64,000 nucleotides of DNA, taken from positions 62,001 to 126,000 of the forward strand of contig NZ_JASCIR010000016.1 in NCBI RefSeq assembly GCF_029968095.1. Reading direction: 5' to 3'. Positions 58,436-64,000 of the stretch are shown in pieces. The notes beneath the pieces are model-generated. The model was not told the origin of the DNA. It worked only from the letters and a program-made list of their open reading frames with translations, and searched no databases. The position numbers and the translations under genes are program-made. Position 1 is the stretch's first letter. Each line of letters opens with the position of its first letter. This DNA is from Streptomyces solicavernae. Lineage in GTDB: Bacteria > Actinomycetota > Actinomycetes > Streptomycetales > Streptomycetaceae.

Positions 58436-59989
58436 TCAGCCCATGAACTTCTTGAACTCGTCGGGCAGTTCGAAGTCCTGGCCGCCCTGGCCGCCGGCCG
58501 GCAGGCCGAACGCGCCGCCGCCCTGCTGCGCCTGCTCGCGGCGCGCGGCGGCCTCCTGCTCCTCCTGCTTGCGCTTCATCGGGTTGCCGGAGCGCCGCTT
58601 GCCCTTGGCCTGCTTCTGCTTCTTCTTCTGCCGGCCGGGGCCGCCGCCCATGCCCGGCACGCCCGGCATCCCCGGCATGCCGCCGCCCTGGGCCATCTTC
58701 GACATCATCTTGCGGGCCTCGAAGAACCGCTCCACGAGGTTCTTCACCGCGCTGACGTCGACACCCGAACCACGGGCGATACGGGCCCGGCGCGAGCCGT
58801 TGATGACCGTCGGCTCGGCGCGCTCGTGCGGCGTCATCGACTTGATGATCGCGGCCGTGCGGTCCACGTCCCGCTCGTCGAGGTTGTTGATCTGGTCCTT
58901 GATCTGGCCCATGCCGGGCATCATGCCGAGCAGCTTGGAGATCGAGCCCATCTTCCTGACCTGCTCCATCTGGGCCAGGAAGTCGTCGAGCGTGAACTCC
59001 TTCGGGCCCTTCTGCAGCTTGGCCGCCATCTTCTCGGCCTCGGCCTGGCTGAAGGTCTGCTCGGCCTTCTCGATCAGCGTGAGCATGTCGCCCATGCCGA
59101 GGATGCGGGACGCCATGCGGTCCGGGTGGAACGCGTCGAAGTCGTCCAGCTTCTCGCCGTTGGAGGCGAACATGATCTGCTTGCCGGTGACGTGCGCGAT
59201 GGAGAGCGCGGCACCGCCGCGGGCGTCGCCGTCCAGCTTGGAGAGCACCACGCCGTCGAAGCCGACGCCGTCCCGGAAGGCCTCCGCGGTGTTCACCGCG
59301 TCCTGGCCGATCATCGCGTCGACGACGAAGAGGACCTCGTCCGGCTTGACCGCGTCGCGGATGTCCGCGGCCTGCTGCATCAGCTCCTGGTCGATGCCGA
59401 GGCGGCCTGCGGTGTCGACGATGACGACGTCGTGCACCTTCTGCTTCGCGAACTCGATCGAGTCCTGCGCGACCTTGACCGGGTCACCCACGCCGTTGCC
59501 CGGCTCCGGGGCGTACACCGCGACGCCGGCGCGGTCGGCGACAACGCTCAGCTGGTTCACGGCGTTGGGGCGCTGCAGGTCACAGGCGACGAGCAGCGGC
59601 GAGTGGCCCTGGGCCTTCAGCCAGACGGCGAGCTTTCCGGCGAGCGTGGTCTTACCGGCGCCCTGCAGACCCGCGAGCATGATCACGGTCGGCGGGTTCT
59701 TGGCGAAGCGGAGGCGGCGGGTCTCGCCGCCGAGGATGCCGATCAGCTCCTCGTTGACGATCTTGATGACCTGCTGGGCCGGGTTCAGGGCCTGCGAGAC
59801 CTCGGAGCCGAGAGCCCGCTCCTTGATCTGCTTGATGAACGCGCGCACGACGGGGAGCGCGACGTCCGCTTCCAGCAGGGCGATGCGGATTTCCCGTGCC
59901 GTGGCGTCGATGTCTGCCTCGGACAGACGCCCCTTGCCGCGGAGGTTCTTGAAAGTCGCTGCGAGGCGATCGGAAAGAGTGTCGAACAC
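58436..59989 (-). CDS. ffh: signal recognition particle protein Ffh
   Basis: 517 residues from GTG 59989. N and G domains with G1 MLAGLQGAGKTTLAGKLAVW, G3 VVIVDTAGRLGIDQELMQQA and the targeting motif LSKLDGDARGGAALSIAHVT. The C-terminal M domain (MGSISKLLGMMPGMGQIKDQ) binds 4.5S RNA and signal peptides. The tail is Gly/Met-rich. It targets nascent membrane and secreted proteins, and lies near the signal peptidase genes in the broader region. Confidence 0.97.
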   Translation of the reverse strand: MFDTLSDRLAATFKNLRGKGRLSEADIDATAREIRIALLEADVALPVVRAFIKQIKERALGSEVSQALNPAQQVIKIVNEELIGILGGETRRLRFAKNPPTVIMLAGLQGAGKTTLAGKLAVWLKAQGHSPLLVACDLQRPNAVNQLSVVADRAGVAVYAPEPGNGVGDPVKVAQDSIEFAKQKVHDVVIVDTAGRLGIDQELMQQAADIRDAVKPDEVLFVVDAMIGQDAVNTAEAFRDGVGFDGVVLSKLDGDARGGAALSIAHVTGKQIMFASNGEKLDDFDAFHPDRMASRILGMGDMLTLIEKAEQTFSQAEAEKMAAKLQKGPKEFTLDDFLAQMEQVRKMGSISKLLGMMPGMGQIKDQINNLDERDVDRTAAIIKSMTPHERAEPTVINGSRRARIARGSGVDVSAVKNLVERFFEARKMMSKMAQGGGMPGMPGVPGMGGGPGRQKKKQKQAKGKRRSGNPMKRKQEEQEAAARREQAQQGGGAFGLPAGGQGGQDFELPDEFKKFMG

Positions 59990-60112
59990 GGCGGTCGCAG
60001 ATCCTCAGGGTCGGGGGCGAAGACAGTCGCCCTCCAGGGTATCGGGCCCGGCAAACTGCTCCGGCGGCCGAGCACATTTTCCCGGGGGGAGGGAAAAAAA
60101 CGCCTCACCCCC

Positions 60113-60217
60113 GCACCACCTCCTGCACCCCCCGCAGCACCTCCTCCACTCCCCGCAGCACCTCCTCCACTCCCCGCAACACCTCCTACACCCCCCGCAA
60201 CACCTCCTCCACCCCCC
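60113..60217. repeat. 21-bp tandem repeat x5 spanning the glnD stop codon
   Basis: Units start at 60113, 60134, 60155, 60176 and 60197 (plus-strand form GCARCACCTCCTNCACYCCCC). On the minus strand each encodes VEEVLRG. The glnD stop (TAG at 60188-60186) lies in the fourth plus-strand unit, where the others have GAG or CAG. Downstream copies stay open in the same frame to a TGA at 60107-60105. Confidence 0.97.
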
Positions 60218-62879
60218 GGGCCACCTCCAGCGCCGCCCGCGCGGGCAACGGTTCCCCGTCCGCACCGGTCACGTAGAACGCGTCCACCGCATTGGACCCG
60301 AGCGTCGAGGCGTGCGCACTCCGCACCCGTACCCCCGCCGACTCCAGCGCCCGCCCGATCCGATGCAGCAGCCCCGGCGCGTCCTGGGCCCGGACCTCGA
60401 TGACCGTGGCCAGGCGGGAGCCCGACGCCGCGACCGTGACCCGGGGCGGCGGGGCGGGCGCGCCCCGCCTGCGCGGGTAGGCCGCGTCGCGCTCGGCGAG
60501 GCGGGCCGGGATGTCGAGGGTGCCGTCGAGGGCGCGGACCAGGTCGGCGCGGAGCCGGGCGCCTTGCGGCAGGGAGCCGAACTCGGTGGCGACCCGCCAG
60601 TCCAGGAAGAGCACCGAGCCCTCGGCGGGCACCGAATCCGGCAGGTCGAGGACGCTGACCTCGGCCGTGCGGACGGTGAGCCGGTGCAGGGCGAGCACCC
60701 CGGCCACGGCGGGCAGGACACCCGGCTGGTCGGGCACGGCGATCTGCAGCTCGACGCCCAGCGGCTCCTCGCCCTCCGCAGCGGCGCCCTCCGCATCGGC
60801 GCCCTCCGCAGCGGCGCCCTCCGCATCGGCGCCCTCCGCATCGGCGCCCTCCGTCTGCGCGCGCAGCGCGAGTACGGGCCCGCCCGTGCGGTGGGCCTCG
60901 ACGGCGAGGCGTTCCTGCTCGGCGGTGGTGGGTGCGGGCGCGGGCTGCGGCGGCGGGTCGCCCGCGAGGACGGCGCCGACGCGGGCCACCAGGTCGGCGA
61001 CGAGTGAGGCCCGCCACGCGGACCAGGCGGCGGGCCCGGTGGCGAGGGCGTCCGCCTCGGTCAAGGCGTGCAGCAGCTCAAGCGCGGAGGCGGAGCCGAC
61101 GGCCGCGGCGACGGACTCGACGGTCGCCGGGTCGTCCAGATCGCGCCGGGTCGCCGTCTCCACCAGCAGCAGATGGTGGCGTACGAGACGGGCGAGGACG
61201 GCGACATCGTCCGCGTCGAAGCCGATCCGGGCGGCCACGTCCTTGGCGATCACCTCGCCCGCCACCGAGTGATCGCCGGGCCAGCCCTTGCCGATGTCGT
61301 GCAGGAGCGCGGCGACAAGGAGCAGGTCGGGGCGGCCGACGCGGCGGGTGAGGGCGGCGGCGCGTACGGCGGTCTCGACGAGGTGGCGGTCGACGGTCCA
61401 GGTGTGCACGGGGTTGCGCTGCGGCCGGCAGCGGACGCGTTCCCAGTCGGGCAGGATGCGGCTGATCAGGCCCTCGGCCTCCAGGGCGGTCCAGACGTCG
61501 ACGGTGGCGGGGCCCGCGCCGAGCAGCGTGACGAGCTGTTCGCGGGCCTCGGCGGGCCAGGGCGTGGGCGGCGGTTTCCCGGCGGTGGCGAGGCGGCGTA
61601 CGGCGTGCGGGGAGAGTGGGAGTCCCGCCTGGGCGGCGGCCGCGGCGGCGCGCAGCGGCAGCACCGGGTCGCGGTCGGGGCGGGCGGTGCGGGCGAGGAC
61701 GACCTCGCCGTCCTGCTCGACGACGCCCTCGGCGAGCGGGGTGCGCTCGGGCGCGGGCTTGCCGCCACCGCGTCCGCCGAGTCCGCCCAGTCCACCGGGT
61801 CCACCTGGTCCGCCGCGTCCGCCTCGCCCGCCGCGCCCGCCGCGCCCGCCGAGCAGCGAGCGCAGGCGGGGCCGGGCGGACCGGGCGCGCAGCACACGGC
61901 CGACCTCGCGCCAGGTCACGTCGCTCGCGTACGACAGGGTGCGGGCCGCCTCGTACACCTGGCGGAGCAGGGTGTCGGAGTCCAACAGGCCGAGTTCTTC
62001 GGCGACCTGGGTCTGTTCCTGCAGGGCGAGGCGGTCGGTGGCGCGGCCGGTGGTGAGGTGCAGGGCGTCGCGTACGTCGAGGAGGCTGCGGCGGGCCTCG
62101 GCGAGTCCGGCGCGCGGGGCGTCGGCGAGCCAGGACGCGGCGACGGCGCGCAGGGCGGTGGCGTCGCGGAGGCCGCCGCGGGCCTCCTTGAGGTCGGGTT
62201 CGAGGAGGAACTGCAGCTCGCCCTGGCGGGCGGCGCGTTCCTCGCAGAGTTCGCGGAGCTGTGGGAGGCGCCGGGGGGCCTGGTTGCGCCAGTCGGCGAG
62301 GACGGTGGTGCGCAGCGAAGCGGTGAGGCCGAGGTCGCCGGCGATGTGCCGGGCGTCGAGGAGGCCGAGCTGGACCTTCAGGTCGTCGGCGGCGGTCCTG
62401 CGGGCCTCGGCGGGGGTGCGTACGGAGTGGTCGAGGGCGAGGCCGAGGTCCCAGACCGGGTACCAGAGGCGGTCGGCGAGGGAGGCGACGGCGCCCGGGT
62501 CTGCGCTGCCGTCGTGCAGCAGGAGCAGGTCGAGGTCGGAGCGCGGGGAGAGTTCGCCGCGCCCGTACCCGCCGACGGCGACGAGCGAGACGCCCCGCAT
62601 GACCTCCCTTCGCCCGCCACCGCCCTTCTGCGGAAGTCGCTCCGCTCCCTCTCCTTCTGCATCCCCGAAGAGGCCCGCCCCTTCTGCGCCCCCGAAGAGG
62701 CCCGCCCCTTCTGCGTCCCCGAAGAGGCCCGCCAGCCACTGGTCCGTCAGTTCGGCGAGGGCCGCACGGCGCGGCGGCCCGGACCGCGCCTCCCCGTCCT
62801 GGAGGAGGCGCAGCCGGGCCGCCGCGTAGCCGCTGGGTCCGGAGTCTTCCGCTTCGACTGGAACATCCACGCTCGTCAC
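60186..62879 (-). CDS. glnD: PII uridylyl-/adenylyltransferase GlnD with repeat insertions
   Basis: 897 residues from GTG 62879. Nucleotidyltransferase domain: SLVAVGGYGRGELSPRSDLD. HD domain: LLLVAALLHDIGKGWPGDHS. Two C-terminal ACT domains (IAVPDQPGVLPAVAGVLALH and VRAQDAPGLLHRIGRALESA). In Streptomyces GlnD modifies GlnK by adenylylation. Three low-complexity insertions are unusual: GLFGDAEGAGLFGGAEGAGL near residue 50, a GGRGGRGGRGGP-type stretch near 350, and AEGADAEGAAAEGADAEGAA before the first ACT. Last gene of the amtB-glnK-glnD operon. Confidence 0.95.
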   Translation of the reverse strand: MTSVDVPVEAEDSGPSGYAAARLRLLQDGEARSGPPRRAALAELTDQWLAGLFGDAEGAGLFGGAEGAGLFGDAEGEGAERLPQKGGGGRREVMRGVSLVAVGGYGRGELSPRSDLDLLLLHDGSADPGAVASLADRLWYPVWDLGLALDHSVRTPAEARRTAADDLKVQLGLLDARHIAGDLGLTASLRTTVLADWRNQAPRRLPQLRELCEERAARQGELQFLLEPDLKEARGGLRDATALRAVAASWLADAPRAGLAEARRSLLDVRDALHLTTGRATDRLALQEQTQVAEELGLLDSDTLLRQVYEAARTLSYASDVTWREVGRVLRARSARPRLRSLLGGRGGRGGRGGRGGPGGPGGLGGLGGRGGGKPAPERTPLAEGVVEQDGEVVLARTARPDRDPVLPLRAAAAAAQAGLPLSPHAVRRLATAGKPPPTPWPAEAREQLVTLLGAGPATVDVWTALEAEGLISRILPDWERVRCRPQRNPVHTWTVDRHLVETAVRAAALTRRVGRPDLLLVAALLHDIGKGWPGDHSVAGEVIAKDVAARIGFDADDVAVLARLVRHHLLLVETATRRDLDDPATVESVAAAVGSASALELLHALTEADALATGPAAWSAWRASLVADLVARVGAVLAGDPPPQPAPAPTTAEQERLAVEAHRTGGPVLALRAQTEGADAEGADAEGAAAEGADAEGAAAEGEEPLGVELQIAVPDQPGVLPAVAGVLALHRLTVRTAEVSVLDLPDSVPAEGSVLFLDWRVATEFGSLPQGARLRADLVRALDGTLDIPARLAERDAAYPRRRGAPAPPPRVTVAASGSRLATVIEVRAQDAPGLLHRIGRALESAGVRVRSAHASTLGSNAVDAFYVTGADGEPLPARAALEVARGVEEVLRGV
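60770..60855. repeat. 15-bp tandem repeat inside glnD (linker before the ACT domains)
   Basis: About six copies of GCGCCCTCCGCATCG or GCGCCCTCCGCAGCG run from about 60770 to 60855, encoding (Ala/Asp)-Glu-Gly-Ala repeats in a domain linker. A second array of 27-bp units (GAAGAGGCCCGCCCCTTCTG plus seven bases) lies at about 62660-62735 in the N-terminal part of the same gene. Confidence 0.9.
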
Positions 62880-62905
62880 CCAACAGCTCCTTTTTCAGAG
62901 GCAGT

Positions 62906-63244
62906 TCAGAGCGCGTCGGGTCCGCGCTCGCCGGTGCGCACCCGTACGGCCGTGTCGACCGGGATGCTCCAGACCTTGCCGTCGCCGATCTTCCCGGTGC
63001 GGGCGGCCTTCACGACGACCTCGACGAGCTGTTCGGCGTCGTCGTCCTCGACCAGGACCTCGATGCGGATCTTGGGTACGAGGTCGACGGTGTACTCGGC
63101 GCCCCGGTACACCTCGGTGTGTCCGCGCTGCCGGCCGTAGCCGCTGGCCTCGGTGACGGTGAGTCCGTGCACTCCGAAGGCCTGCAGGGCCTCCTTGATC
63201 TCGTCGAGCCGGTGCGGCTTGACGACTGCCGTGATGAGCTTCAT
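62906..63244 (-). CDS. glnK: nitrogen regulatory protein PII
   Basis: 112 residues, ATG 63244 overlapping the amtB stop. MKLITAVVKPHRLDEIKEAL at the start, T-loop GYGRQRGHTEVYRGAEYTVD with the modified Tyr, then KIGDGKVWSIPVDTAVRVRT. It senses ATP/ADP and 2-oxoglutarate and controls the ammonium channel. It lies between amtB and glnD. Confidence 0.97.
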   Translation of the reverse strand: MKLITAVVKPHRLDEIKEALQAFGVHGLTVTEASGYGRQRGHTEVYRGAEYTVDLVPKIRIEVLVEDDDAEQLVEVVVKAARTGKIGDGKVWSIPVDTAVRVRTGERGPDAL

Positions 63245-64000
63245 GCGTCCACCTTCGTGTTCTTCGTCGCCGCGGCCGCGGCCTCGGCGGTCCTCGCGGG
63301 GGGTGCGGCCGGTGCGGTACGGGGGAGGCTGCCGCCGCCCGCGCCGCTGAAGTCGTAGGCCGTTTCGGCGTGTTCGAGCTGGTCGATGCCGGAGACCTCG
63401 TCGTCCTCGCTGACCCGCATGCCGATGGTCTTGTGGATGACCCAGGCGAGGATGGCAGAGACGATCAGGGAGTACGCGAAGGTCACGGCGACGCCGAGGG
63501 CCTGCTTGCCGAGCTGGTCGAGGCCGCCGCCGTAGAAGAGGCCCTTGGCGTCGGACTGGACCCCGCCGGTGGCGAAGAAGCCGACGAGCAGGGAGCCGAT
63601 GACGCCGCCGACGAGGTGGACGCCGATCACGTCGAGGGAGTCGTCGTAGCCGAGCTTGAACTTCCATCCGACGGCCATGGCGCACAGGACACCGGCGATG
63701 GCGCCGACGGCGATCGCGCCGAGCGGGGAGACGGAGCCGCCGGCCGGGGTGATGGCGACGAGGCCCGCGACGGCGCCGGAGGCCGCGCCGAGGGTGGTGA
63801 ACGCGCCGTGCCGGATCTTCTCGTAGGCGAGCCAGGCGAGCATCGCGGCGGCGGTGGCGACCTGGGTGTTGACGAACATCACGGCGCCGACGCCGTCGTT
63901 GTTGCCGAGCCAGGAGCCGGCGTTGAAGCCGAACCAGCCGAACCAGAGGAGCCCGGCGCCGAGCATGACGAGCGGCAGGGAGTGCGGCCGCATCGGGTCC
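63241..64000 (-). CDS. amtB: ammonium transporter AmtB, partial (5' end beyond the window)
   Basis: The frame is open at the right edge; the last 252 codons are present. Pore-lining segments of Amt proteins are clear: GLLWFGWFGFNAGSWLGNND, MAVGWKFKLGYDDSLDVIGV and HLVGGVIGSLLVGFFATGGV, containing the channel His residue. The cytosolic C-terminal tail that contacts PII is MRVSEDDEVSGIDQLEHAET. It takes up ammonium under nitrogen limitation. First gene of the operon with glnK and glnD. Confidence 0.95.
   Translation of the reverse strand, partial: DPMRPHSLPLVMLGAGLLWFGWFGFNAGSWLGNNDGVGAVMFVNTQVATAAAMLAWLAYEKIRHGAFTTLGAASGAVAGLVAITPAGGSVSPLGAIAVGAIAGVLCAMAVGWKFKLGYDDSLDVIGVHLVGGVIGSLLVGFFATGGVQSDAKGLFYGGGLDQLGKQALGVAVTFAYSLIVSAILAWVIHKTIGMRVSEDDEVSGIDQLEHAETAYDFSGAGGGSLPRTAPAAPPARTAEAAAAATKNTKVDA

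Noticed and set aside
56090..61007. Very long plus-strand frames opposite ftsH, ffh and glnD
   Set aside because: Antisense shadows of conserved genes with skewed composition and no domains.

Overview
The window is a high-GC actinobacterial chromosome segment that reads as Streptomyces. It carries the sporulation sigma factor gene whiG, four consecutive type I signal peptidase genes (sipWXYZ arrangement), leaderless-looking promoters, many GTG starts and almost uniformly G/C-ending codons. The gene order, from amtB-glnK-glnD through ffh, rpsP-rimM-trmD-rplS, sip genes, dprA, whiG, rpsB-tsf-pyrH-frr-cdsA-rlmN to two polyamine loci, is what I recall for the core region of Streptomyces chromosomes. 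No rRNA, tRNA, CRISPR array or prophage was seen.

Layout. 1-8.4 kb: an aldehyde dehydrogenase cut by the window edge, a PucR-type regulator, a membrane P-loop ATPase, a 35-bp tandem palindromic array in front of gabT, and a PAP2 phosphatase. 8.4-11.2 kb: a conserved small gene split by an IS607-family element (tnpA serine recombinase plus tnpB RNA-guided nuclease) with a 14-copy 9-bp repeat at the tnpA/tnpB junction and a pseudoknot-forming right end. 11.3-18.6 kb: a minus-strand putrescine/spermidine operon (aldehyde dehydrogenase, PotD, PotA, PotH, PotI, FAD oxidase). 18.8-23.5 kb: NADAR glycosidase, DUF4190 protein, a deaminase probably of the futalosine pathway, a glycerophosphodiesterase and an ADP-ribosylglycohydrolase. 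23.5-27.3 kb: a second polyamine locus with a truncated PotD gene, an aldehyde dehydrogenase, an Lrp/AsnC regulator and a class III aminotransferase.

27.5-31 kb: an ABC exporter pair, a VOC protein and a membrane protein. 31-34.9 kb: a thiamine ABC uptake operon under a TPP riboswitch. 35-41.2 kb: rlmN, cdsA, frr, pyrH, tsf, rpsB. 41.4-47.6 kb: M23 peptidase, TetR regulator, whiG, dprA, yifB-type ATPase, yraN. 47.7-55.2 kb: DUF2469, NUDIX, four signal peptidases, rplS, trmD, rimM, KH protein, rpsP. 55.4-64 kb: a SprT-like zincin, an FtsH-type protease, ffh, glnD, glnK and the 3' part of amtB.

How the parts fit: the two polyamine loci and gabT together could import putrescine or spermidine and oxidise or transaminate it through aminoaldehydes and GABA towards succinate. 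The glnD-glnK-amtB set controls ammonium uptake. A second theme is short tandem repeats (7, 9, 14, 18, 21, 35 and 40 bp units) in coding and intergenic DNA. The most interesting finds are the IS607 element, whose empty target site can be rebuilt exactly and in frame and whose 3' end folds like a TnpB guide RNA scaffold, and the palindromic array upstream of gabT.
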